The notes: generated by a model not told the origin, from the sequence alone. Counted from the stretch's first letter, positions 1-9,083 are shown. The stretch is 25,843 bases of DNA from Rhodobacteraceae bacterium UBA996 (GCA_002291955.1 DBBA01000097.1:1-25843); one strand, 5' to 3'. Program-made: numbers and translations.

Positions 1-410
1 AGATCAATGGGTCCTGACCCTAGCACAATGTATCTCTTGACGGCGTGGTTGGCGATAGCCCAAGTGCCGCATCGAACCGCCCTTTGCGCTACGGCAAGTG
101 TTCCATTCCGCCCGGTCCCTGCATGAACTCTCTACTGATAGGGTCGCTGGGCAAACTGCGGTCGACTCCGGTCTCGCCACGAACTGATCCCGAACCAGTC
201 CCATCACCTCGGGCGGTGGTGCGCGGCTGAGCTTGCACCTTACCGTCGTCGCCTTCCGGGCCCACGGTCACAGACCGATCGTCGCGTCCGCGAAACCGTC
301 AGCGCGCGACGTTGGGCGATCCGCTCTGGCGCCCTCGCATATGGGAAGCATGCTGGATTTGCCCGGCAAAGCGGTCTAGCCAAACCCGGCACGACCGGAG
401 AGCCGCCGTC
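1..410. other. No recognisable gene; leader of fbpC
   Basis: I see no convincing coding region on either strand. Short open frames exist, but they lack family motifs, a ribosome binding site and the strong G/C third-position bias of the neighbouring genes. The 3' end is the leader of the ATPase gene at 411. I could not find a convincing sigma-70 promoter or a TGA-N9-TCA box here. The stretch could hold the decayed end of a gene lying outside the window. Confidence 0.5.
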
Positions 411-1469
411 ATGATCCGCACCGAAGCTGCGACCAAGTCCTTTGATGTCGCGCGAGTGATTGACACCGTGTCGCTCGACGTGGCCGAGGGCGAATTTGTC
501 GCGGTGGTTGGCCCCTCGGGCTGCGGCAAGAGCACGCTCCTACGTCTTGTCGCGGGCCTCGATACGCTGGACGCGGGGCGCATCGCGCTGGGCGGGCAGA
601 CCGTCTCGGCACCCGGGGTGCATGTCCCGCCCGAGGCGCGGGGCGTGGGCGTGGTTTTCCAGTCCTACGCCCTGTGGCCGCATCTGAACGTGCGCGACAA
701 TGTCGGCTTTCCGGTCGAGGCCGCCGGCAAGGGGCGTGCCGTCGCGCGGGCCGAGGCGCTGCGGCATTTGCAGACGGTGGGGCTCGACGGCCTTGCCGAC
801 CGCCGCCCGGCCGAGTTGTCGGGCGGGCAGCGGCAGCGCGTGGCGCTGGCGCGGTGCCTGGCGCAGGGGGCGCGCACGATCCTGATGGACGAACCGCTGG
901 CCAACCTCGACCCGCACCTGCGGGCGGCGATGGAGGAGGAACTGTCGGACTTTCACCGGCGCACCGGAGCGACGGTCCTGTTCATCACCCATGACCAGCG
1001 CGAGGCCTTTGCCATTGCGGACCGCGTCGCCGTCATGGCGGCGGGGCGCGTGTTGCAGTGCGCCGCCCCCGACGAAATCTACCGCCGACCCGCGTCCGAG
1101 AACGTGGCGCGCTTCATCGGGCGCGGCGCGGTGCTGGAGGGCCTGCGCGATGGCGCGGCGGCGGACCTGGGGCCGCTCCGCTGTCCGGTGGCCGGGCCGG
1201 GCGCCGACGGGCCGGTCCGCGTCCTGGTGCGGCCCGAAGACGTGACGCTTGCGCCGGGCGCCCCGCTCCGGGGGCAGGTCCGCCGGGCCCTCTACCGCGG
1301 CGGGGCCTGGGAGGCGACGGTGGAGGTGCCGGGTCTGGGCGAGCCGCTGGCGGTGACGTCGCGCGACCGGCTGGCCGACCGCGAGGAGGTCGCCGTGGCC
1401 GTCACGGGCGGGTGGGCGCTGCCGTCATTGGCGCCAGGGGATCACCCCGGGCGGCAGGCGCGGGCCTGA
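411..1469 (+). CDS. fbpC: Ferric iron ABC transporter ATPase (FbpC/AfuC type)
   Basis: This 352-residue protein is the cytoplasmic ATPase that would power ferric-iron import through the FbpB permease. Visible motifs are Walker A GPSGCGKST (34-42), Q-loop Gln84, signature LSGGQ (136-140), Walker B ILMDE (157-161), D-loop NLD and the switch His194. After about residue 240 comes a C-terminal regulatory domain of the TOBE type, with RVLVRPEDV. I chose ATG 411 because GGAG lies 10 bases upstream; the frame stays open further 5' but without family similarity. The gene runs opposite to its presumed partners fbpB and fbpA, and its last 45 bases overlap the 3' end of fbpB, so it needs its own promoter. 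A polyamine or sulfate transporter ATPase would look similar; the adjacent FbpA and FbpB favour iron. Confidence 0.88.
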   Translation: MIRTEAATKSFDVARVIDTVSLDVAEGEFVAVVGPSGCGKSTLLRLVAGLDTLDAGRIALGGQTVSAPGVHVPPEARGVGVVFQSYALWPHLNVRDNVGFPVEAAGKGRAVARAEALRHLQTVGLDGLADRRPAELSGGQRQRVALARCLAQGARTILMDEPLANLDPHLRAAMEEELSDFHRRTGATVLFITHDQREAFAIADRVAVMAAGRVLQCAAPDEIYRRPASENVARFIGRGAVLEGLRDGAAADLGPLRCPVAGPGADGPVRVLVRPEDVTLAPGAPLRGQVRRALYRGGAWEATVEVPGLGEPLAVTSRDRLADREEVAVAVTGGWALPSLAPGDHPGRQARA

Positions 1470-3137
1470 GCGGTCGAGCGCCAGCATCAGCAGCGCCGTC
1501 GCAAACACCGTCACCACCGACATCGCTGCGGCCACAGTGGTGGAGCCTGCGCTTTCGAGGCTGAAGATCATGGTCCCGATGGTCTCGTTCCCGGTGGACC
1601 ACAGAATGGACGACACGGTCACCTCGTTGTAGGCGGTCAGGAACACGAGGATCGCCCCCGACGCCGCTGCCGGGGCGACGAGCGGCCCGAACACCCGGGT
1701 CATGCGGCGCCCGAACCCGGCCCCGGACACGCGCGCGGCCTCGTCCAGCGACGGATCGAGTTGCAGGCAGGCGGCCATCACGGGCTTCAGCGCGATCGCG
1801 GCGAAGGCCGCCAGATAGGCCAGCACGATGATCGCCAGCGTATTGTAGAGCGACAGGCCGAGCCCCGGCAGCGGGCGCAGGAACATCAGGATGAAGGCGA
1901 CCGACAGGATGATGCCCGGCACCGCCGAGGCGAGTTCCGCGAGCGTGGCGAAGACCTGCCCGCCGCGCCGCCGCAGCGCGCCGCGGGCCGTGAGGAAGTA
2001 TCCCGCCAGCACCGCGAGCATCGCCAGGACCAGCCCCGCCGCACCGGCCGCCACGGTCGAGTTCGCAAAGGCCCGCAGGGTGGCCTGCTGACGCAGCAGC
2101 ACCTCGGCGTAGTTGCCAAGCGTGACGGTGTCCCATGTCACCGGCACTCCGAAGGTCGGCACGAGCGAGGTCCCGACGAGCGCGGCCATCGGCAGCACCA
2201 GCGTCGCGACCACGACGAGCGCGAGGGTCGCCTCGGCCAAGGGGCGCCAGCGGTCCAGCGCCAGTCGCAGGGGTGGCTGGGGTGATCCGCTGAGCCGGGC
2301 ACGGGCGCGCGCTGCGAGCGTCAGTTGCAGGACGACGGCGACGAGCGCCACGGTGGCCATGAGTGTGGACAGCACCGCGACGGCGGGCAGCATCCCCGGA
2401 CCGAAGGATGACAGACGCTGCCAGATCAGCACCGGCAGGGTGGTGTAGCGCCCCGGGATGCCCAGCAATGCCGGGATGCCGAAGTTGCCAAGCGCCGACA
2501 CGAAGGCCAGCGCGAAGGCCGCCAGCAGGGCCGGTCCCATCAGCGGCAGGATCACCCGCACCAGCATGCGCCCCGGCCCGGCCCCGGCGACGCGCGCGGC
2601 CTCGACCATCTCGCGCGGGAGTGTGCGTAGAGCCGTGTACAGGACCAGGAACGCGAGTGGCGCGTGCTGCAGTGCCAGAAGGGCGATCACCCCCGCGCGC
2701 GAGTAGAGCGGGTTGGGGCTGCCCGGGGGGGGCGCAAGGCCGAGTGCCATCAGCACCGGGCTTGACGGGCCCAGCGTCTGCGTCCAGGCGATCGCGGTCA
2801 CATGGGGCGGCACCATCATCGGCAAGAGGATGCAGAAGACGACGATGCCGCGTCCGCGCACATCGGTCAGCGCCAGCCCCAACGCCAGCGCGGCCCCGAG
2901 ACCGAGTGCGAGCACTGCCGACACCGCCGAACTGTCGAGGCTGTTGACGAGCGCGACGCGCACGGCGCGCGATCCCCAAGCGTCCATGAGCGGGGCGAGG
3001 GATGGACCGCCGTCGGGGCCCACCAAACCCCGCGCGAACAGAAGGCCCAGTGGCATCGCGAACAGCGCGATGGCCACCGACAGAAGCGCGGCAAGGGTCA
3101 GCCCCTCGCCGCGCGACAGGACGCCCCGCGGGCGCAC
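1425..3137 (-). CDS. fbpB: Ferric iron ABC transporter permease, two fused domains (FbpB type)
   Basis: This inner-membrane permease of about 570 residues contains two binding-protein-dependent transport domains in one chain, as in FbpB/SfuB. It is very hydrophobic, with around 12 predicted membrane segments. Each half carries the cytoplasmic EAA loop that contacts the ATPase: EMVEAARVAGAG in the first half and SLDEAARVSGAG in the second. The start is uncertain. GTG at 3137 lies 8 bases after the fbpA stop and precedes the first membrane segment by a few residues; no strong ribosome binding site is visible, so translation may be coupled to fbpA. The frame stays open upstream through fbpA but is meaningless there. 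The 3' end overlaps convergent fbpC. Confidence 0.85.
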   Translation of the reverse strand: MRPRGVLSRGEGLTLAALLSVAIALFAMPLGLLFARGLVGPDGGPSLAPLMDAWGSRAVRVALVNSLDSSAVSAVLALGLGAALALGLALTDVRGRGIVVFCILLPMMVPPHVTAIAWTQTLGPSSPVLMALGLAPPPGSPNPLYSRAGVIALLALQHAPLAFLVLYTALRTLPREMVEAARVAGAGPGRMLVRVILPLMGPALLAAFALAFVSALGNFGIPALLGIPGRYTTLPVLIWQRLSSFGPGMLPAVAVLSTLMATVALVAVVLQLTLAARARARLSGSPQPPLRLALDRWRPLAEATLALVVVATLVLPMAALVGTSLVPTFGVPVTWDTVTLGNYAEVLLRQQATLRAFANSTVAAGAAGLVLAMLAVLAGYFLTARGALRRRGGQVFATLAELASAVPGIILSVAFILMFLRPLPGLGLSLYNTLAIIVLAYLAAFAAIALKPVMAACLQLDPSLDEAARVSGAGFGRRMTRVFGPLVAPAAASGAILVFLTAYNEVTVSSILWSTGNETIGTMIFSLESAGSTTVAAAMSVVTVFATALLMLALDRSGPRLPPGVIPWRQ

Positions 3138-3145
3138 CGCCCGGA

Positions 3146-4129
3146 TCAGCCGCCGAACAGGTCGGTGAAGCGGAGCTTGTTCTGCGCGTCTTCGGCGAGC
3201 GCGCGCGCCGGGTCGAAGTCCAGAAGCCGGATCTCGGACCGGGGCGGGAAGCCCGGGGGAGGCGCCACATCCGGGTGGGCCGGCAGATAGCCCTGCGCGG
3301 CGGCGAGTTCCTGCCCCTCGCGGGATAGCAGGAAGTCGACGAAGGCCTTGGCCGCCTCGGGGTTCTGCGCGGTGGACAGGATTGCCACGGGTTCGGTCAC
3401 ATAGCTGACGCCCTCGGTCGGGAACACGAATTCGACCGGCGCGCCCTCGGCCTTGGCGCGGATCGGCAGGAAGTCCACGACCATGCCGTAGAGCTTCTCG
3501 CCGCCCGCCACCGCCGTCTGCACACCGCCGTTCCCCCCCTGCGCCAGCGCGCCCTGCGCGGCGAGCCCTTCGTAGTAGGCCCAGCCGAGGTCGGGGTGCC
3601 CGGTCAGCGACACCATGTGGATCGTCGCCGCGCCCGAAGTCAGGGGCGAGGGCATGACGATCTGGTCCTTTGCCTCGGCCTTCAGGAGGTCGGACCACGA
3701 CGCGGGCACCATCGGCGCCGCCGTGTTGTAGACGATCCCGGTGGTGATCAGCTTGGTCGAGAACCAGAACTTGTCCGGGTCCATCGTTGCGGGGTCGTAG
3801 GCCGCGATGTCGGCACTCTCGTGGGTCATCAGGCGGCCCTGCGCCTTCAGCCCCTCCATGGTCACCGAATCGGCGATCAGCAGGACGTCGGGCTGCGGCG
3901 CGCCCGCGGCATACTCCGCTTCCAGCTTGGCCATGACCGCCGTGGTCCCTTCACGGAACCATTCGACCTGCACGCCCGGATGCGCCGCGGTGAAGGCATC
4001 GACCGTCTGCTGCGCGTCCGCGTTGGGCTGCGAGGTGTACAGCACCAAGCGCCCGGTCACCTCGGCCGACACCGTTCCGGCGGCGAACAGGGCCAGAAGC
4101 CCCGTGAGAATGGCTTTGGTCGTGTGCAT
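3146..4129 (-). CDS. fbpA: Periplasmic ferric iron-binding protein (FbpA/AfuA type)
   Basis: This 327-residue extracellular solute-binding protein would capture Fe(III) in the periplasm and hand it to FbpB. A Sec signal peptide covers about residues 1-22, with likely cleavage after VSA. The mature start GRLVLYTSQPNADAQ and the later PDVLLIADS and GIVYNTAAPM segments are typical of the type 2 periplasmic binding fold used for iron and phosphonate ligands. ATG 4129 has AGGA about 8 bases upstream. The gene leads the fbpA-fbpB unit. Its 5' region carries an unusual 8-base direct repeat. The exact ligand (free Fe3+, ferric citrate or another small ligand) cannot be fixed from sequence alone; a 2-aminoethylphosphonate or polyamine binding role is a less likely alternative. 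Confidence 0.85.
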   Translation of the reverse strand: MHTTKAILTGLLALFAAGTVSAEVTGRLVLYTSQPNADAQQTVDAFTAAHPGVQVEWFREGTTAVMAKLEAEYAAGAPQPDVLLIADSVTMEGLKAQGRLMTHESADIAAYDPATMDPDKFWFSTKLITTGIVYNTAAPMVPASWSDLLKAEAKDQIVMPSPLTSGAATIHMVSLTGHPDLGWAYYEGLAAQGALAQGGNGGVQTAVAGGEKLYGMVVDFLPIRAKAEGAPVEFVFPTEGVSYVTEPVAILSTAQNPEAAKAFVDFLLSREGQELAAAQGYLPAHPDVAPPPGFPPRSEIRLLDFDPARALAEDAQNKLRFTDLFGG

Positions 4130-4167
4130 CGCGTCAATCCTGACTGTTGTGTTCGGCTATCAGGGCG

Positions 4168-4188
4168 GTAACAAGGTAGTGTAACAAG
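4168..4188. repeat. Direct repeat GTAACAAG x2 upstream of fbpA, possible operator
   Basis: The octamer GTAACAAG occurs at 4168-4175 and again at 4181-4188, a period of 13 bases, 39-60 bases upstream of the fbpA start codon. This local stretch is less GC-rich than its surroundings. The position fits a promoter or regulator site. I do not recognise the regulator. Confidence 0.35.
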
Positions 4189-4385
4189 TATCCGACACGC
4201 TGGTGCGGCTTTGACTTGCGGTCCCGTCGGTGTGTGCGGCCGGACGGCCAGCGCCGCCTTCGAACCGGCTCTGATCCTGTGACATCCCCAAACGACATCG
4301 TCGTGCCAAGGTGGGTCTACGAGGATCCAATTAGGGCAGCGGTCACATCATCGGGGTCGTCGGCACCACATCCTTCCCCTACCGC

Positions 4386-4430
4386 CGCGCGCGAGCGCGC
4401 GCCGGGCGCGAGGGGCCTGCCCCTTGCGCC
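4386..4430 (-). terminator. Strong hairpin(s) just after the DUF1513 stop
   Basis: Two bases downstream of the DUF1513 stop there is a 12-base inverted repeat, 4405-4416 against 4419-4430, with one G-T pair and a very short loop. It is followed by a second alternating GC hairpin at 4387-4400. No U-tract follows, so this may be a factor-dependent terminator or an mRNA 3'-end stabiliser rather than a classical intrinsic terminator. The rest of the 4130-4431 gap holds no gene that I can support. Confidence 0.5.
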
Positions 4431-4431
4431 G

Positions 4432-5493
4432 TCAGACCGTTACCATGTGATTGTCCCAAGCGACGGGGTGGCGGGCGAGGGCCTGCGGTCCGGCGTCAGT
4501 CAGCGACAGAAGCAGGCCCGACCCGCAGGACGCCACGAAGCCCATGGGCAGGGGTGCAAGGCCGCAGACGTCGGGGCGGGCCTGTGCGGCCAGGAACGCA
4601 CCGTCGGCACCATACAGCTGCACCCGACCGCCCTTGGGCGAGGTGATGGCGACCTGCGCCCCGTCGCCCGACCATGCGACCGATCCGGCATAGCCCTGCA
4701 TCGCCAGCACCTCGGGGTCAGGCGCGTCGGCGAGCGTCACGCGACCGTCGCGCGCGCGCAGGGCCAGAAGCGGCACGACCTCGCCCGGGGGGCCTTCCCA
4801 TTGCAGGGCGAGGGCAAGCGTGCCGTCTGCCCGGAGTGCGAGGTGGCGGATCGAGTTCTGCGCCATCTCCGGCCACTCGACCAGGTCGCGCAGGTCGCCG
4901 TCCGGGCCAAGGATGGCGAGCGACGGGCGCATGGTGTCGAGGTTCAGCTTGCGTCGGTCGGTCGGGTCGGTCGCGATACCGCCGTTGGCGACGGCAAGGT
5001 TGCCGTCGGGCAGGGCAAGGATCTCGTGCGGACCAAGGCCGCCAGTCTGCCAGGCGCCGATCCGGACCCAAGTCGCCGTGTCCCACAGCCCGACCAGCCC
5101 GATGCTGTCGTCGGCGCGCTGTTCGGCGGTGGCCAGCACCGTGCCCCCAGCCAGATAGGCCGCGTGACCGTTGAAGTGCAGGCCCGCGGGCGGGTTCAGC
5201 CGGGCCAGCCCGCGACCGGTCGCGCAATCAAGGACCAGCGCATAGGTGCCGGGCCGGCGGGCCATGACCACGGCCTCGGCCCGGTCGGGGTGCCGGGCGC
5301 CCGCGTGGCCCCGGGCGGGCATCGGTACGCGGAAGGCAAGGCTTCCGTCGCCGCGCAGGCCGTAAAGCGCGAAGCCGTCGTCCGCATCGCGCGCGCAGGC
5401 CAGCCATGTGGGCGCACCGGCATCGGCCCAGCCAATGGCTGGCGCGGCGGTCACCGCGGCAAGCGCGGACAGGAAAACGCGGCGGGTGGTCAT
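4432..5493 (-). CDS. DUF1513 family periplasmic protein (Tat signal)
   Basis: This 353-residue exported protein matches the DUF1513 family, whose members commonly sit next to imelysin genes; its biochemical function is not established. The N-terminus MTTRRVFLSALAAVTAAPA carries a twin-arginine motif (TRRVFL), suggesting folded export by Tat, possibly with a bound cofactor or metal. The body has repeated WD/propeller-like blades, for example GLHFNGHAAYLAGG, GLGPHEILALPDGNLAVANGG and AYAGSVAWSGDG-like segments, consistent with a seven-bladed beta propeller. Start ATG 5493 lies 4 bases after the stop of the upstream imelysin gene. It is the last gene of the imelysin/di-heme operon and is followed by a strong hairpin. 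Confidence 0.82.
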   Translation of the reverse strand: MTTRRVFLSALAAVTAAPAIGWADAGAPTWLACARDADDGFALYGLRGDGSLAFRVPMPARGHAGARHPDRAEAVVMARRPGTYALVLDCATGRGLARLNPPAGLHFNGHAAYLAGGTVLATAEQRADDSIGLVGLWDTATWVRIGAWQTGGLGPHEILALPDGNLAVANGGIATDPTDRRKLNLDTMRPSLAILGPDGDLRDLVEWPEMAQNSIRHLALRADGTLALALQWEGPPGEVVPLLALRARDGRVTLADAPDPEVLAMQGYAGSVAWSGDGAQVAITSPKGGRVQLYGADGAFLAAQARPDVCGLAPLPMGFVASCGSGLLLSLTDAGPQALARHPVAWDNHMVTV

Positions 5494-5497
5494 CGGG

Positions 5498-6332
5498 TCA
5501 GTCTCCGTCCAGCGAATTGAACCCGGCCGAGATGCCGAGCGCGCCGCCCAGTTCGGCCGTGATCGCGTCGCGCAGGGCGCGGATCCGCTGGGCGAGGATT
5601 TCGACCCGCAGACGCGCCTGCGGGTCGTCGATGTCTTGGAACGCGGGATCGCGGATCGCGCGGGCGGCGGTCTCGACCTGATCCAGCGCACGGTCGGTCG
5701 CGGGCAGCGGGACGTCGGACAGGGCGGTGGCCAGCGCATGGGCCGCGCGCGCGGCGGCCAGCGCGTTCGGCAGGCTGCGCGCGGTGCGCCAGCCTTCGGC
5801 CCGGGCGGGACGGGGCGCAGCGATGTCACCCAGAGGCCGCCCGAGGCGGGCATCCGCCGTCAGTTCCAGCATGGCGAGCGCCTGGGTGTAGAGGGCGCGT
5901 GTCGCCTCGGTCGCATCCAGATAGGTGGTGTTCCCGGGCGCGCCGGGATCGCGCAGAAGCGCCGCGTGGTCGGCCCAGTCGGTAGCCAGTGCGGTCGCCT
6001 GCGCGGACAGGTCCGCGGCAAGTGCGGCGACCAGCGTGCAGCCCGGATCGGCGGGACCGTAGTCCAGCCGCGCCTCGCCCAGCATCAGGTCGAGCCCGGC
6101 AAAGCCGCGGGCCGAGGCGGATGTCGCCGATGGCGCCCCAGGCATCGCGCGCCGCGTGGTAGGCGGGCAGGACCGCCGGGCGGCGGCAATCGGCGGCGGC
6201 GCTGTCGGCCAGCGCATGTGAAGCGGCGTCGAACCGCGCGAGGCCGGGCAGTATGACCGTATCCAGCGCGCGGGCCGTGTCGGCCCGGGCGGGCGTGGCG
6301 GCCAGTAGGACAAGGCAGAGCATCCAGCGCAT
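5498..6332 (-). pseudogene. Second imelysin-family gene, broken by a frame-changing junction
   Basis: The gene starts at ATG 6332, which overlaps the stop of the preceding gene as TGATG and has GGAGG upstream. It encodes a signal peptide (MRWMLCLVLLAATPARA) and an imelysin-like N-terminal segment ending in GAIGDIRLGP. The family then continues in a different frame, with SASARGFAGLDLMLGEARL, NTTYLDATEATRALY and RLGRPLGDI, to a stop at 5498. The frame change lies at 6108-6121, where the same 14 bases make sense in both frames. Family members as I remember them have some 35-50 more residues at this point. I infer a deletion between short direct repeats that removed a non-multiple of three. The product would be frameshifted and truncated. 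An assembly collapse at a short repeat is the alternative. Confidence 0.75.
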
Positions 6333-7684
6333 CACGGGCCCTCCAGATACCGGATCAGGGCGGCGCGGTCGTCCGCGTCCATCGCGGCCACCCTGTCACG
6401 CGCCGGGGTGGCCGTGCCACCGTGCCACAGGATCGCTTCAAGAAGCGAGCGGGCGCGGCCGTCGTGCAGCCAGCTTTCTCGGCCCAGGCCCACCGCATGG
6501 GCGTGGCCGATCCCCCACAGGGGCGCGGTGCGCCATTCACCAGGCGCTACACCCGGTTCGCCCACGGGGCTGGCCATGCCGGGCCCGAGGTCGTGCAGCA
6601 GGAAGTCGCTGTAGGGGCGGATTTCTCGCGGGCCTGCGGCGGTGGCGATGGGGAAGGCGGGCCGGTGGCAGGCGGCGCAGCCTGCGGCGTCGAACAACGC
6701 CGCACCTCGCGCATCGGGTGCGGAGGCAGGCGCGGGAACGGCAAGCGACGCGAGGTGCCCGGCGATCAGCGCGACGCCCTGTGCCGAGACCTCGTGCCCG
6801 CGCGCATCGCCATCGCCGTGGGGGGCCGCGCGGCACGCCGCCTGCGCCGCGGTGCAGTCGCCCCATGGGTTGGGCAACAGGTGCGAGGACAGGCCCATGT
6901 CCACCGACAGCGCCAGCGCCACCGCCTGGTCCAGCGTCGCCTCGGCCGCGCGGCGACCGAACCGCCCGGGAACAGGATCGCCGCCCTGCCCTGCCAGCAT
7001 CCGCGCACGTCCGCGGATGCCGTCGCCATCGCGGTCGTCGGGGTCGGCCCCGGCAAGGATGTCCGCCGCCGGGATCGCCGCGATCAGGCCCATGCCCACA
7101 AGGGGCGGCGCCGCGCGCAAGCCCGCCGTGGTTGCCGGATCGGGCGCGCCCCAGCGGGTGTCGGCCAGCAACACCACCGGGCGGCGCAGGTCCACCGGGA
7201 TGCCATCGGCCAGTGCGACGGTGTGATGCGCCCAGGTCACGCCCACGTGGGCCTCGCCGGGCAGACCGCCCGTGGCGAGCGGCTGGACCTGTGCCCCGAG
7301 GACCGGATCGGGCGCCCCATCGGGTTGCGCCAGACGCACGACCATGCCGACCGGAACCGGCGCGGCCTCGTCGGCCGGATGCGCCCGCCCGTGGTTCACG
7401 TGGCACGCCGCGCAGGACCGCGCGGTGTAGAGCGGCCCAAGACCGTCTGACGACCGGGTCGAGGCCGGTGCCGCCGCCCATGGCCGGTCGAACAGCGCCT
7501 GACCCGCCTGCGCGTCGAGCCCGGCGAGCCCCTCCAGTCCCGGCACGCGCGTCAGATAGGCCAGATGCGGCACGGGCGGAGTTACCCGGGCGACCTCGGG
7601 CGGGTGGTCGGGGGCGCCCGCGGCGGCAACGGCCAGCGCGGCGGCCACGACCGCAGCGACCGGGACCGCCCGGGTCAGGCGCAT
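6332..7684 (-). CDS. Di-heme oxidoreductase (DHOR family, CxxCH x2)
   Basis: This 450-residue periplasmic c-type cytochrome resembles the putative di-heme thiol oxidoreductases that are typically encoded between two imelysin genes. A signal peptide covers about residues 1-24. Heme-binding motifs CAACH are seen at 91-95 and 336-340. An acidic metal-binding-like segment, DPDDRDGDGIRGR, lies at about 214-226, and a further Cys pair is at 277 and 284. The second half contains LLHDLGPGM and an ESWLHDGRARSLLEAILWHGG segment, both recurring in this family. ATG 7684 begins one base after the stop of the upstream imelysin gene, and the 3' end overlaps the next gene by TGATG, so the operon is translationally coupled. 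The true electron donor and substrate are unknown. Confidence 0.85.
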   Translation of the reverse strand: MRLTRAVPVAAVVAAALAVAAAGAPDHPPEVARVTPPVPHLAYLTRVPGLEGLAGLDAQAGQALFDRPWAAAPASTRSSDGLGPLYTARSCAACHVNHGRAHPADEAAPVPVGMVVRLAQPDGAPDPVLGAQVQPLATGGLPGEAHVGVTWAHHTVALADGIPVDLRRPVVLLADTRWGAPDPATTAGLRAAPPLVGMGLIAAIPAADILAGADPDDRDGDGIRGRARMLAGQGGDPVPGRFGRRAAEATLDQAVALALSVDMGLSSHLLPNPWGDCTAAQAACRAAPHGDGDARGHEVSAQGVALIAGHLASLAVPAPASAPDARGAALFDAAGCAACHRPAFPIATAAGPREIRPYSDFLLHDLGPGMASPVGEPGVAPGEWRTAPLWGIGHAHAVGLGRESWLHDGRARSLLEAILWHGGTATPARDRVAAMDADDRAALIRYLEGP

Positions 7685-7685
7685 G

Positions 7686-8948
7686 TCATTCGGCCACCGC
7701 GGACGGGTTGTCGAGGCTGTCCGAGCCCTCGATGGCGATCTCGCCCAAGGCCAGCGCCGTCACGGCCCGCTCGATGCCGCGGGTCTGCGCGATCAGCGCG
7801 TCGACCGCGCCGTTGACCAGCGCCGCCCCGGCCTCGTTGCCGGGTGCCAGCATCATGTCATAGGCCATGCCGCCCCAAGCCGCGTCCACCATCGCGGTCA
7901 TCGCGGCCATGGTCGCGTCGATCCGTGCGGTGGTGTCGGTCGCCACGCCCGCATCGGTCGCGGCCACCAGCGCTGCGAGCGACGGCCCTTCGACCACCGT
8001 GCCGTCGATCCGCGTGTACTGCCCGGTCCAGACGTTCCGGATGCCCTGCGCGTTCAGGAAATGGCTCATGTGGGTATTGTCGGAGAAGCAGTCGTGCTCC
8101 TCCTCGGGGTCGTTCAAGAGAAGGCCCAGCCGCATCCGCTCGCCCGCCAACTCACCATAGGACAGGCTGCCCATGCCGGTCAGCATGGCTGTCAGCCCGG
8201 CGGTCGGGTCCGCCGTCACCGCCGCCCGTGCGGCGCCGTCGGCGTCCCAGGCTGCGACCAACTCCTCAAGATCGGCCACGAGCAGGTCGGTCGCCGCCGT
8301 CAGGTAGGCCGCGCGCCGGTCGCAGTTGCCGCCGGTGCAGGCGTCTCCGGCAGCGAAGTCGCTCGCCGGACGGTCGCCCGCCCCCGGTCCGATGCCGTTC
8401 AGGTCCTGCCCCCAGAGCAGGAACTCGATCGCGTGGTAGCCGGTGGCGACGTTCGTCTCGATCCCGTCCAGTTCGTTCAGCGACTGCAACAGCGCGGGCG
8501 TGATCGTCGTGGTGTCGATGGTCTGCCCCGCGACCGCCAGCACGGGCGTCGCAATGATGTTCGCGGCAGCGAGCGGGTTCTCGTCATAGGCGCCGATGTA
8601 GTCGCCGCCGGTGTAGTCGATCAGCCCCTCGTCCAGCGGCCAAGCGTTCACCCGGCCTTCCCAGGCGTCCACGATGGGGTTGCCGAAGCGGAAGACCTCG
8701 GTCTGCTGGTAGGGGATGCGCGCGGCGCGCCAGGCGTCGCGGGCGGCGGCCAGCGTGTCGGGCTACGGCGCAGCGACCAGCGCGGCCACGGCAGCATCCA
8801 GCGCCTGCGCGGTGGTCAGGCTGTCCTGATACCCCGCCAGCGCGATGTCCGCATAGGTGGTCAGGACGGCGGCCGGGTCCTGTGCCGCGACCGGCAGGGC
8901 GACAATGGCCGTGGTCAGGGCAAGGGCGGCAAGGCGGGGCTTCGGCAT
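7686..8948 (-). pseudogene. Imelysin (IrpA-like) gene with an in-frame TAG
   Basis: The reading frame from ATG 8948 (ribosome binding site GGGAGG) to the TGA at 7686 encodes an imelysin-family periplasmic protein of about 420 codons. It is interrupted by TAG at 8763-8765, codon 62. Upstream are a signal peptide (MPKPRLAALALTTAIVALPVAA) and the start of the mature protein. Downstream in the same frame come DTLAAARDAWRAARIPYQQ, GNPIVDAWEGRVNAWPLDEG, the family motif GYHAIEFLLWGQD with His172 and Glu175, and ELAGERMRLGLLLND. One base change such as TCG to TAG would explain the break. Translation would stop after 61 residues, leaving a signal peptide and a stub, unless the stop is read through or is a sequencing error. 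Imelysin proteins are iron-regulated and share a domain with EfeO. Confidence 0.85.
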
Positions 8949-9083
8949 CGGGACCTCCCGGGGTCTTGCAGGGCGCGAGTGGCTGGGCGGCCTTGGGCCT
9001 TGGGCGGTCGCCGTGGCCTGGATATTACCTGAGTAGAACGCTCTGAAATCCCGGTCAAGGCGCGCGCTGCCGCGGGAGTGGCG

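Noticed and set aside
4141..4155. TGA-N9-TCG upstream of fbpA as an iron box
   Set aside because: The inner half-sites do not mirror each other, unlike the sites at 13424 and 21524, so chance is likely.
4216..5520. 434-codon plus-strand open frame over the DUF1513 region
   Set aside because: It is a GC-driven shadow of the minus-strand DUF1513 gene; the composition is Arg/Gly-rich with no motifs.
9033..9047. Irr ICE-like element upstream of the imelysin gene
   Set aside because: Only about 9 of 12 positions match the palindrome as I remember it, and symmetry is poor. It is not enough to call a site.
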